DNA of 64,000 nt from Skeletonema tropicum. Its lineage: Eukaryota > Bacillariophyta > Thalassiosirophyceae > Thalassiosirales > Thalassiosiraceae. The stretch's first letter is position 1. Each line of letters opens with the position of its first letter. Shown here one piece after another: positions 55,523 to 64,000 of the stretch. The DNA lies in contig CM074138.1 in the NCBI GenBank assembly GCA_037178625.1, positions 682,001 to 746,000 of the forward strand. Direction: 5' to 3'. The notes under the pieces are model-generated. The model was not told the DNA's origin. It was given only the letters and a program-made list of their open reading frames with translations, and searched no databases. The position numbers and the translations under genes were made by a program.

Positions 55523-58500
55523 TCACGTCTTGATCTTTACCAAGTTGCTACTCATCAAAGTTGAATTGTACTCAAACCTTCCCTGCCTTTTGTATATCCC
55601 ATCAGATTGTACAACAGCTCCGCTAGCAGAGGTCGTCGTTGGCGACCTGGAGGAGCTACCATGTGATCCAGCCTTGGCTCTTTTCGTCGTCTTCAAAAAT
55701 GGATACTCCCGTGCTAATAAAAACGACTTTCCATGTGCTCCCCAGTCAAAATACAACCAATACGCAGATGTAATAGAGCTATGTGCAAGTTGCGACTCAT
55801 TCCGCGTCAGGAGAAACATGGCATAGCGCTCTCTTGCTATAGCTTCCAAATGCGGCATATTGGCTTCTCTGCAGCTATCAATAGCTGCTATAAACGCTTT
55901 TTTAGTCGGCTTCTTCATGGCTGCGATGAAAAAGTAAGCGGGGGGTGCGTTGGTACTGCCCAACTTCTTCATTCGCCGGAAGTACTTCAAGCACTGATTC
56001 CCAATCGCATGGAACTTCTTTCCAGCAAGAGAGAATGCCGCAAGGCCCTGGAAGCATGCTCTAATGTGAAACCGAGAAATTACTTGATCTTCAAATGGAT
56101 ATCCTGATAGTATCTCTAACATTTCAGCCATGCATTCAGTATCGTGAAATATAAATGCCAACTGTAGCCTAAAGATACTGGCATCTCGAAGTGTCATCTT
56201 TCGGGCTCCATCACTCATTTTGGATAAAGCCGTGACTTGCTGGAAAGCAGGACCGTTCAACAACGTGGGGTGATCTGTTCTTTGCCTCAGGTTCATAGCA
56301 AATTGCCGATGAATCTGAAATGACGCAGCAAAACAGCTTTTATCAATGCTTTGGCAGAACTCGTCGATGACGAGGAGCCTCGACTCGAAAATAGTCCCCA
56401 GTGATAAGCCTGCTGCGAGATACGCGTAGATGAAGTTTAGCTGACTGCCTAGAGCCTGATCAAATTGTCCGACGAACCTGAGATCCTTGTAGCACTGGTG
56501 GAGTGTGTCAACCCCACTGCGGAATGATTGCAGGTAAAATATGATGCCAGCATAATTTGTGAAGCGAGCGAAAGAAAACTCGGCTTTGTTGTCTCGAAAG
56601 TTCTCAGATATTGCAAGGGCTACATTTCCTATTTCGTTTGCTGCCTTCACGTTACCTAATGTCAGTGCAAAGTTTGATATGTGTGAGAGAAGTAAAGTTA
56701 GTTTGCACTCGTTCCTCTCAGAACTAGGGTTTGCAGAAATTGTATGATAAATACATTGAAGAATTACCTTACCTTTTTTACCTTGAAGAGTGCCCAAAGT
56801 CACAAGAATCGAAGGTAAGTGACTGCTGATACCTTTCTTGATAGCACACTTAACAGCTGTCATAGCGACTACCATGAGCAGTCGCGGTTGACCCGAAAAT
56901 AGGGAATCCCAGCACACCTGAGAAAACAACTCAAATATTGGATCCTCAGTAATTTGTAAGTTGATTATTGACGCATAGGATCGGCTCTTGAAGGCAAGTC
57001 TAAGCTTCATCTTCTCTCTAAACAAGTCTACTTTCGTAGGCTGAAGCGGGATATTGTAAGAAAACATGTTGAGTACCTTCACACCTTCATGTGCACCGGC
57101 TCTATAATCCTTTGAGTCTCGCAAATGCTTCACCGTATGCAAGTAAGCTGAAAACTTATCTCGCAAAGATTTCGCGTGATGTAGCACCTCGTCAACTGCT
57201 GTGGACATCTCATCACCATTACCAAGGTTACACTCTGATGCAATTACAGCATTATACACTTCCAGGGATAGACCGTAATCATCCCAGTTGCATTGTTTTA
57301 GAAGCTCCACACTTTCTCGCAGCAGCATGTTCTCCTTCTCGGGAGACCCTCTACTCTTTGCCATCTTTGAAACTCTCAAATTCAATTTTATCAAATCAGC
57401 GATATCCACCTTGTCGGACGGCAAAGAGTTGAGCAGATCCACTGCTGTGTATAGACACCACTCCATCTTGGAGCCTTTCCCCAATCGTTGAAGCATGTCA
57501 GCCATGTGGAGCAACAACTTGTCACGATCTTTCTCTGCAACATATCCACGCGAGGCCTCCCTGATGCGGTCATGAGCAAATACATAGTTCCGACTTTCAG
57601 TTGACCACATCAGCATGCCATCCTCGGACGCTTCCTTTAGAAGGGAGGCAATTTTATCCTCATTGAGAGCATTATCTTCATCGTTCATGAGCAGCTCCTT
57701 CAACACCGGCACTCCAACAGAGCATGGGATATATGCCATGACAGCGAGCAGTCTCTGAATATCAACCGATAGACCCTTAATCTTGTCTTTGATTGTTTTC
57801 ACCACATCAGCGGAGACCTGATTGGCGAGCTCTATCTTGTCAACAGTCCATCTCCACTCAAAATACATCATATCATAGTACAAGGCGTTTTTTCTCACCA
57901 TCTCTTCTAAAGCCTGCATCACACAGAAAATGTTCCCCATGGTTTTCGGATAGATAACCTCTACCAATTCAGTAACGCTATCCTGTTCTTCCATGCCAAT
58001 CGAGTCGGCAATGAACTGGGTAATTGCATCCTGGGAGAGACTAAACAAATCTACCTTTGCTGCTAGGTGTCCTTTAGACTCCGTCACTTTTGTCACGATA
58101 TTTGCAAACAGGTGATCCGCACCAACTTCATTAGACCGATAGGCACAAATGAACATTACATTCTTCAATTGTGCGTCATTAGCCAGAAGAAATAACAGCA
58201 ACTCCAGCGATGGTCCATCAGCCCACTGCAAGTCATCGAGAAACAATATCAATGGTCGCTGCAGTGAAGACGCTATCAGAGTTAGCAATTCTCTCGTCGA
58301 TTCCTTGACTGCATTCATAGACGGCTCGCCTTTCTTTCCCCATTCATCTATGATTGAACTTGATTCCATACGTTTTAATGTTTTTCTTTTATTGTCCACC
58401 AACCTTCCATCAAGAAGTGGACACAACACAGGAAAGATCTCAATCAATACTTGATTACCATCGGTATCTGGACCAATCACATCTGATCTCTGAATCCGTT

Positions 58501-59065
58501 TCCAAATTGTAGTGCAGAGCGAACGGGTATAATTTCGTGCAGCCTGCTCCAATCTATTATTATCTTGCTGACCATTGAGACTTGATACAATATTTCCAAA
58601 TACTTCCGATATCGCCGAGAACGGTGATGCGCCACCGCTCTGTTGTATATATTTACCGCGAAAGTGCATTACCAGAGAAGAACTATCATTGGCTGCCGAG
58701 TTATTGTACTCTTGCTGAATTTGGTTTATAAATTCAGCAACGAGGGCAGACTTTCCTACACCACTGTACCCTGAAAGGAAAACTACTCGGCTGTCAATAT
58801 CAGGCGACGATCCTGCAAAAGATACCTTCGCTGCTGCCCTATAATCATCTCTGTCGTCGGAATTATTTGTCGCCATGGCACCATAAAGCTGGCGCAGTAC
58901 TCTCAACTCTTTATCTCGCCCATATAACTTCTTCGGGAATTTGATTCGTCCCTTCTCCATATCATCGTCGGCATCTGACCGATCATCGTAATGTGCCTCA
59001 TCAAGCTGTTCGGCCACTGTTCCGTGGCAGCCGGAGACGTGGTAGTTATAGTCATAGTCGGGCAT
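55523..59065 (-). CDS. Large AAA_16-type ATPase with helical-repeat C-terminus
   Basis: The intronless frame starts at ATG 59065 and encodes 1180 residues. An acidic N-terminus precedes LYGRDKELRVLRQLY, the entry of AAA_16/Orc1-like domains. Walker A is GYSGVGKS (residues 99-106) and Walker B is LILFLDD (272-278) followed by LQWAD. A sensor-type ICAYRSNEV and winged-helix-like stretch (LSVDIQRLLAVMAYIPCSVG) come next, then about 600 residues of TPR-like helices. This STAND-like architecture is known upstream of cyclase, kinase and LuxR outputs; here no output domain follows. It is likely an ATP-driven signalling or scaffold protein, and the partner is unknown. The C-terminal tail is Ser/Thr/Arg-rich. 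Confidence 0.85.
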   Translation of the reverse strand: MPDYDYNYHVSGCHGTVAEQLDEAHYDDRSDADDDMEKGRIKFPKKLYGRDKELRVLRQLYGAMATNNSDDRDDYRAAAKVSFAGSSPDIDSRVVFLSGYSGVGKSALVAEFINQIQQEYNNSAANDSSSLVMHFRGKYIQQSGGASPFSAISEVFGNIVSSLNGQQDNNRLEQAARNYTRSLCTTIWKRIQRSDVIGPDTDGNQVLIEIFPVLCPLLDGRLVDNKRKTLKRMESSSIIDEWGKKGEPSMNAVKESTRELLTLIASSLQRPLILFLDDLQWADGPSLELLLFLLANDAQLKNVMFICAYRSNEVGADHLFANIVTKVTESKGHLAAKVDLFSLSQDAITQFIADSIGMEEQDSVTELVEVIYPKTMGNIFCVMQALEEMVRKNALYYDMMYFEWRWTVDKIELANQVSADVVKTIKDKIKGLSVDIQRLLAVMAYIPCSVGVPVLKELLMNDEDNALNEDKIASLLKEASEDGMLMWSTESRNYVFAHDRIREASRGYVAEKDRDKLLLHMADMLQRLGKGSKMEWCLYTAVDLLNSLPSDKVDIADLIKLNLRVSKMAKSRGSPEKENMLLRESVELLKQCNWDDYGLSLEVYNAVIASECNLGNGDEMSTAVDEVLHHAKSLRDKFSAYLHTVKHLRDSKDYRAGAHEGVKVLNMFSYNIPLQPTKVDLFREKMKLRLAFKSRSYASIINLQITEDPIFELFSQVCWDSLFSGQPRLLMVVAMTAVKCAIKKGISSHLPSILVTLGTLQGKKGKVILQCIYHTISANPSSERNECKLTLLLSHISNFALTLGNVKAANEIGNVALAISENFRDNKAEFSFARFTNYAGIIFYLQSFRSGVDTLHQCYKDLRFVGQFDQALGSQLNFIYAYLAAGLSLGTIFESRLLVIDEFCQSIDKSCFAASFQIHRQFAMNLRQRTDHPTLLNGPAFQQVTALSKMSDGARKMTLRDASIFRLQLAFIFHDTECMAEMLEILSGYPFEDQVISRFHIRACFQGLAAFSLAGKKFHAIGNQCLKYFRRMKKLGSTNAPPAYFFIAAMKKPTKKAFIAAIDSCREANMPHLEAIARERYAMFLLTRNESQLAHSSITSAYWLYFDWGAHGKSFLLAREYPFLKTTKRAKAGSHGSSSRSPTTTSASGAVVQSDGIYKRQGRFEYNSTLMSSNLVKIKT

Positions 59066-59336
59066 GGCTGAGAGTTACTTACACTACGTTTGTGTAATAT
59101 CGAAAATGTTTATGTAGGTCTTTAGGAGGTTATATGATTTATGGTATGTAAGATAGCATGCAGCATTGTGCAGGGTTCTGGTTCGTGGTTCGTGGTTCAC
59201 AAGATCACCTTATCTACCATACCCTTCTCATCCTTTCCCGATTTCTCTGTGCAGTGTTTTGAGAGAGTACTTACTAAGTACTCCTAGGTATTATGTACTC
59301 ATTGACTCTATTAGTAATTCCCTTGCGTAGAAACAA

Positions 59337-59846
59337 CCGCGCAAAAAAATTGCTCCAGGAGCATTTAGGTCCCGAGTTCGCTAGTAAAAAAAGTGATTAG
59401 CAAGCACTTTGGTCACTGCAAAAAATTGTTCCGCGCGCTCTCACGCACAAAAGTAGCTTACAACCATGTCAGCACACCCCCTCCACGATGGCCAATAATA
59501 CACATTCGACAAAAAGGCGATCGGGAATGCCAAACTAAACACTATCCGAATATAATTATTCCTTGGATGACCTATTTATATCTAGTCCTCATTGAGTTAT
59601 CTTCAATTGTTCCTGGGTGATTTTCAACATTTTTACTAGTTAAAATCAGTAGGTAAAATCGCCTAAACAACCCATCTGACCCATGCTAATTTACCACATC
59701 AGGACGAATACAGCAGTTACAATGTTGACCAGTGGCTCTATCGACAGCCAATAATGTGTGCTATCACATTACACCTGGTTATTCTAGTGCACAAGTATAC
59801 CATGAATCTTACCAGGCTACGGAGTGGATATGTCGACATGGTTGCG
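59337..59846. mobile_element. Outer element, copy B (pre-insertion sites preserved; right end truncated)
   Basis: It starts with the same CCGCGCAAAAAAATTGCTCC end as element A. Bases 59341-59410 match the right end of A in reverse orientation without the hAT insertion. Bases 59414-59499 match A's left part, with an uninterrupted CCAATAATACACA site where A carries 22204-24042. Bases 59500-59846 match A at about 24047-24393 with few differences. After GGTTGC at 59846 similarity stops. Confidence 0.88.
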
Positions 59847-59935
59847 CGAGTTCTAGTTGGAACTCGGGATATTGTATAACAGGGCACATAATTGACCTTC
59901 TTACCGGTAGGTGCCCCCTATTTGAATTTATCTCC

Positions 59936-60447
59936 TCTCTTTGCGGTTTCCCCTATTCTGCTACTGCGGATCGATTTTTCCACAATTTTGTGTGAGGTTT
60001 TAGTTTTAGAGAGCCGCTCAAATGCCGAAAATTAAGTTTCAGTGAAGTGGTTTACATGCTTGACCCGAGATACTATCCTTTAGGTGACTATTATGTGCGT
60101 GCATACTGTGCTGGGTACGTGGTGAAAGCTTATATTTTCGTCGAGATATGCATTCGAAGGTTGCTCTCTAGCTTATGCTAGCTATGATGGCTGATGGCCA
60201 AAGTTTTTTACATACATGGCAAAAAGCCAGTGTAAGCCAGTGTACTCTCACATGCAAATCTCAGCGGGGAATTGGGATTTTCGGCCAACCAACATACGTA
60301 TAGAGTCAACAATATAGTCGACGAAAGGTGGGTAGTACTGGAAATGCATACTAAACATCTTCCTGAAACTTATTTTTAACTGAAAGCTCTAACAAAATTG
60401 TGAAAAAATCGATCCGCAGTAGCAGAATAGGGGAAACCGCAAAGAGA
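59936..60447. mobile_element. Inverted-repeat element with about 80-bp arms
   Basis: TCTCTTTGCGGTTTCCCC and the following sequence through GATCGATTTTT(C)CACAATTTTGT (59936 to about 60010) is inverted at about 60368-60447. The middle of about 360 bp has no gene. No clear TSD. Confidence 0.8.
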
Positions 60448-60477
60448 CTGCTTAGCCCACTGGGCGTGCCCGCGGTA

Positions 60478-61322
60478 CAGTCGTCGTACGGTTATTTTGA
60501 CACACGCTTATTTTGACATTACAGTTATTTTGACACAGCAGCAGAGAACACTACCTTCTCTTATCGCTGGCTTCCCCGCTTCTCCCGAGGAGGGAGAAGA
60601 GGCAGCTCAGCCACACAAACCACCATGACCATGACCATGACATTACCATACACAATACTTACACAATACAGCGAGACAAATTAATAAAGTAAACGACAAT
60701 GAGTGCTGCTAGATGTGCTGCGGGCGATTATTGCGACATGGAAGGCCTCCCCTTGCCGCCTGAAGGCAGCAGGGATTCGAGACACTTTTGTCTTCGTTGC
60801 GGACATCAGAAGCATGCGCCGTGTGGGCACCAATTTGATGATTTGCGAGGTAACGAAGAAATTCGTCCGAGACACCATTGCTGCTTGCAGAGGCAGCATT
60901 AGACGCAATCAAGAAACTCCGTGAGAATGAGAATGCGGGTTCAGAGGAGGACGACGAGAATGACGACGAGGATGATGATGCAGATGCACGGTACAATATC
61001 TTCTTCAATTCATTTGGTCATCTACGCTCTCGTAACGTCGAATTGATTATGGTCTTAAACAGCAAATCTGATGAATTGGTGAAAGATTTATCGTTGACTC
61101 TGGAACAACTGAAATTGACGTGGGAGCATGAAGACTTCTAAATATGTAAGCAACCTTGCTTTGTCTCCTCCTTTGTCTGAAACCTATGTACATACCTATG
61201 TACTGGTATTTAAGCTTATGTACCGATGCCTATTTACTTGCTACACGGATGTTTTGACAAGTACGGTTATTTTGACACGCTGAGCCAGAACACAGTGTGT
61301 CAAAATAACTGTACGACGACTG
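60478..61322. mobile_element. Tc1/mariner/pogo-type element with TA TSD and a small internal gene
   Basis: 28-bp TIRs beginning CAGTCGTCGTAC (60478-60505 and inverted 61295-61322) differ at one base and are flanked by TA at 60476-60477 and 61323-61324. The motif TTATTTTGACA recurs at about 60492, 60508, 60525 and 61267, and inverted at 61298. TA duplication and CAGT ends are typical of the Tc1/mariner superfamily. At 845 bp it is too short for a full transposase. Confidence 0.88.
60699..61141 (+). CDS. Small Cys/His-rich acidic protein inside the TA-flanked element
   Basis: The ATG at 60699 opens a frame with CAAGDYCDMEG and FCLRCGHQKHAPCGHQFDDL, a Cys/His cluster that could bind zinc. The frame joins an ORF to 61141 if 60850-60890 (GTAACG...TTGCAG, 41 bp) is removed, giving 133 residues with an acidic run (SEEDDENDDEDDD) and a Leu-rich helical end. 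A 41-bp intron is unusually short, so a frameshift is possible. It may be the C-terminal remnant of a pogo-like transposase, since such proteins can end in Cys/acidic regions; family not confirmed. Confidence 0.5.
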
Positions 61323-61324
61323 TA

Positions 61325-61852
61325 ATAAGGTCAATATCTGGTGTGGTCTTAGGTTTATTTGCTACGCACGTTGGGCAAATCAAGGCGCAATTTGAGCTCG
61401 TGAGCGAGACTCAGAATCTTGTGCAGGAGAAATGAATACTTAAAACTTGCTGCCGACAGACGAGACAACATTCCTGGACATCAACAACAACGCGCTGAAG
61501 GCTGAAAACGGTCATTCTCGCCACTTTCATCAGGACCACCCTGCTCCCTGCCATGTAGCGTTAATTACCTATCATTGGCATTGGCTTACATATTAATTGC
61601 AGTAATCGTGGATCATTGATCATACAGATATACATCATACTCCCATTATATCTTCATCCTACGAAGCAAATCTTATCTTGATCGTTTGAAGAAAGTAATC
61701 ATAAATCATTTTAGAATAAACAGTGGTGGCAACAAAACAAGCAAACAAACCATCTATTAATATTATATTTTATACACTCAACAAACCAACATCTCGCGGC
61801 ACGGCAATAATCACCAGATACCTACCTATCTTGAGTACCTACACGTCATCAC
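61325..61852. other. Intergenic, upstream of 61853
   Basis: Nothing coding is supported. AT-rich sequence with TATATTTTATA at about 61765 lies within 100 bp of the next start. Confidence 0.45.
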
Positions 61853-62821
61853 ATGTGGACAATGATGTCAGGTCAAAGTAGTTTCGACCACAATACCAAC
61901 AGCAACTATCCCGACAATAATGGTCCTCGTCGTGTCTACGTTCACCACATCAACGAAGATCCTACTCCCAACAACCATCATCACTCTATGGGATATGCAC
62001 CCCAACAACAATATCAATATGCACCACATCCACCACCACTACCACCACAACCCATGTTTATACCCATGCCAATGCCAATACCACAGCCACAACCAATTCC
62101 AATGTTCATGGGGGGTGGATGTGGATATGGATATCCTCATTCCCAAATGCAACCGCCAGTGATTATTATCAATGGGAGTGGAGATCAAACAACGTCAGAT
62201 GGTGGTGGTGGTGGAGGAGGAGGAGACGCTTCACCATCCGATGACAAAGAAGAAGAAGAAGAAGATCGTAATGATTCATCCACATCCACAAGTCCATTCC
62301 ATCCCATTTCATTTGTCTCTATCATCTTTTTTGTAATCGCAAGCATCCTAGGGTTCATTTGTGTAGCGAAAATATATGATGTGTTTGAAAGTTCCATGAA
62401 TGCCAATACTACCGACAACAACAACAATAATAGCAACAACTACTATGAGAATGACCAAGATTTAGATGAACATATACTCGACTATCTAGTAGTACACCGA
62501 ACAGTTGCACTAGGTATGGGCGCCGCATCCATTCTCATGTTCAGTATTGCATTCTTACTATCCTTCTATGCCGGGATGAGGTACAGATTACAAAGTAAGA
62601 AGAAGAAGAAGAGCAAACCTAAGAATTGCTGTTTGGGTGGATTACTGATTGCTGCATGGATATTGTTTTGCTTGACTTTTATTAATGGGTTGATTATATT
62701 AGTGTTGGCGTTTGATGAGGAGGCGAGGATATATCCAGAGGTGGCGTTGAGTGCGGTGATTGGAAATATGGCTTCTTGGATTTGTATGTTTGGGTATTCA
62801 CAGTTGGCAAGGAGGTCATGA
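61853..62821 (+). CDS. Four-helix membrane protein with Pro/His-rich N-terminus
   Basis: The single-exon frame has 322 residues from ATG 61853 (Met at 4 and 5 are alternatives). The N-terminal 145 residues are low-complexity: His/Asn, Pro repeats (PMFIPMPMPIPQPQPIPMFM), Gly8 and Glu5 runs. Four hydrophobic helices follow at about 148-172, 216-240, 258-285 and 291-316, with an Asn/Asp loop between 1 and 2 and a KKKKKSKPK loop between 2 and 3. Topology is tetraspan-like, but no tetraspanin CCG motif is seen (a CC lies before helix 3). Function unknown. Confidence 0.75.
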   Translation: MWTMMSGQSSFDHNTNSNYPDNNGPRRVYVHHINEDPTPNNHHHSMGYAPQQQYQYAPHPPPLPPQPMFIPMPMPIPQPQPIPMFMGGGCGYGYPHSQMQPPVIIINGSGDQTTSDGGGGGGGGDASPSDDKEEEEEDRNDSSTSTSPFHPISFVSIIFFVIASILGFICVAKIYDVFESSMNANTTDNNNNNSNNYYENDQDLDEHILDYLVVHRTVALGMGAASILMFSIAFLLSFYAGMRYRLQSKKKKKSKPKNCCLGGLLIAAWILFCLTFINGLIILVLAFDEEARIYPEVALSAVIGNMASWICMFGYSQLARRS

Positions 62822-62949
62822 TGGAGGAGTAGTTGAGAGAGATAGAAGAGAGAGTGAGCATAATGTATTTAATTTGTTCATAAATTAATTCAAGTTGTTT
62901 AATGTAATTTGGGATGCACAGCTTCTATAAACTAGTACGGTCGAAAAGA

Positions 62950-63783
62950 TCATACCAATTTTCTCTTTTGTTTACGTCTCCTCAACCCTCTGACTGGCTC
63001 ACCTGCATCATGACGAACACGATAAATATTTGGTTCAACCTTTCTCACTTCTTGCATTTGATCAATTGTCTGTGGAACATTGTTATTTGGCTGTGGATCA
63101 TCCGCAGGATCAAGTATGGTCACAATGGCATTGTAGGAGTGTCCCCTTGGTATTATAGGTACATCACCATCGACAGCGGAAGAAGACGAAGTAGTTGCAA
63201 TAGAAGCTCTATTCAGCATCAAATCCTGATTTGATCGTAATTTTTTCTGGCTATTCTTTCCAGCACCACCGTCTGCTGTAGCAATTGACGCCATGGAGGA
63301 TTGTAGTACGTCTTCTTCATTCCAGCGATTCTTTGTGCTTCCCGGAATCAAGACGACAATTAAAGACACATAGCCGATGATGACCAATAACGATAAGATG
63401 ACGCCACAAGTGATACATAATGGATTGTTGCCTGTACTGCAATTCTTTGCACAATCTTTTCTCGTTCGTTTCTTGTTGGGCTTGAGAATTACCACGGGTG
63501 TTTGACTGCGAGGTTGGTGTAAAGCAGTATTGTGCCCGTAGTGAAGAAGAGCAGTCGAATCCATGGACGATGAAGACATCGGGGAGCCAGAATGACCATA
63601 ATGATGGATACTTCGACCTCCAGCGCTAGAACCCCCCAATATTACTTCGGGAGGAAGTGATGGTGATGCAGATGACATCGATGATGAATGGAAAATATTG
63701 TGATGAGTATTTTCACTGTCCTGAACTCTGTACACTGTGGATGTGCCATCTGCATTCCGTAAGCGAATAGTCTGCCATGCCAT
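62950..63783 (-). CDS. Single-pass membrane protein, Ser-rich
   Basis: The ATG at 63783 (MAWQTIRLRNADGTSTVYRV) is the first in the frame; the open frame upstream to 63900 has no ATG. The product is 277 residues. A Ser/His-rich cytosolic head ends in KPNKKRTRKDCAKNC, followed by one transmembrane helix at about 122-143 (ITCGVILSLLVIIGYVSLIVVL). A lumenal or extracellular part of about 130 residues is Ser/Asn-rich and ends with a strongly basic RGLRRRKQKRKLV tail. No family recognised. Converges on 61853-62821 with 128 bp between stops. Confidence 0.7.
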   Translation of the reverse strand: MAWQTIRLRNADGTSTVYRVQDSENTHHNIFHSSSMSSASPSLPPEVILGGSSAGGRSIHHYGHSGSPMSSSSMDSTALLHYGHNTALHQPRSQTPVVILKPNKKRTRKDCAKNCSTGNNPLCITCGVILSLLVIIGYVSLIVVLIPGSTKNRWNEEDVLQSSMASIATADGGAGKNSQKKLRSNQDLMLNRASIATTSSSSAVDGDVPIIPRGHSYNAIVTILDPADDPQPNNNVPQTIDQMQEVRKVEPNIYRVRHDAGEPVRGLRRRKQKRKLV

Positions 63784-64000
63784 GATGCCATACTTTCTCA
63801 AGGTGTAGGCTTGCTTTTGCTCGTTTCGATGTTTGTTGTGTTGAGAGCTGAGGAAATCAATTTGAGCAACGGCAAACGGCAAACGCGTTTTCTCGTGCAA
63901 ACGTATCCTTTCCGATGCTCAAGAGAAAATCAGCGTTCTCATTTTTCATCTGAAAGGTGCCAAGTGTGCCAAGTGTGCCAAGTGTTGGTGTTCTTGATTT
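63784..64000. other. Upstream region at the window edge
   Basis: It should contain the promoter of the minus-strand gene. A tandem GTGCCAAGT repeat (three units) lies at 63957-63984. Confidence 0.5.

Noticed and set aside
1..64000. tRNA or rRNA genes
   Set aside because: No convincing A/B-box plus acceptor-stem arrangement or rRNA core sequence was found by eye; a tRNAscan run could overturn this.

Overview
The window is nuclear DNA of a eukaryotic microalga, most likely a centric diatom. The clues are GT-AG introns of about 75-170 bp, an HSF with the short DNA-binding domain and C-terminal patches usual in diatoms, a protein with a plastid/thylakoid-type leader, low-complexity Ser/Asn/His-rich membrane proteins, and many DNA transposons. 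No prokaryotic operons, rRNA, tRNA or CRISPR arrays were seen.

Layout. 1-5.7 kb is gene-dense: the 3' end of an unknown gene, WDR53, a lumen-type protein and NAA20 (NatB catalytic subunit). 4.5-13.3 kb holds three tandem membrane-anchored RING-H2 genes, interrupted by a 2.48-kb DNA transposon with perfect 23-bp TIRs and an 8-bp target-site duplication (TSD). 13.3-19.9 kb is gene-poor, with degenerate coding-like sequence, foldbacks and one repeat-containing ORF. An HSF gene follows at 20-21 kb. 22.1-25.4 kb is a nested transposon: an outer element with two later insertions, whose empty sites are both preserved in a second copy at 59.3 kb. 25.5-30.7 kb has a mitochondrial-type acyl-CoA synthetase (ACSS3/PrpE-like), a nucleotide-sugar/PAPS-type transporter and RFC2 (three introns). 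30.7-37.3 kb is mostly MITE-like elements around one small gene. 37.3-43.3 kb has a type II membrane protein with duplicated ectodomains and a 1426-residue protein joining BPI/LBP-like lipid-binding domains to PqiA-like membrane modules. 43.8-47.2 kb is a 185-bp satellite carrying its own transposon insertion. 47.5-48.4 kb is a rolling-stone-like membrane protein. 48.69-52.24 kb is an apparently complete hAT transposon with a 987-residue transposase. 52.8-54.3 kb has a frameshifted OB-fold-like gene and a zinc-knuckle ORF. 55.5-59.1 kb is a large AAA_16 ATPase. 59.3-61.3 kb holds three more elements, one a TA-flanked Tc1/mariner/pogo-type element carrying a small gene. 61.9-63.8 kb has two convergent membrane-protein genes.

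The host genes serve housekeeping roles: N-terminal acetylation, DNA replication, acyl activation, transport, ubiquitin ligation and heat-shock-type transcription. They form no single pathway. The most unusual parts are the datable nested transposons, the intact hAT element, the BPI-PqiA fusion and the 185-bp satellite. Exon boundaries were placed by eye from GT/AG signals and reading-frame continuity. Transposon family names are inferences from TIR/TSD structure and protein motifs.
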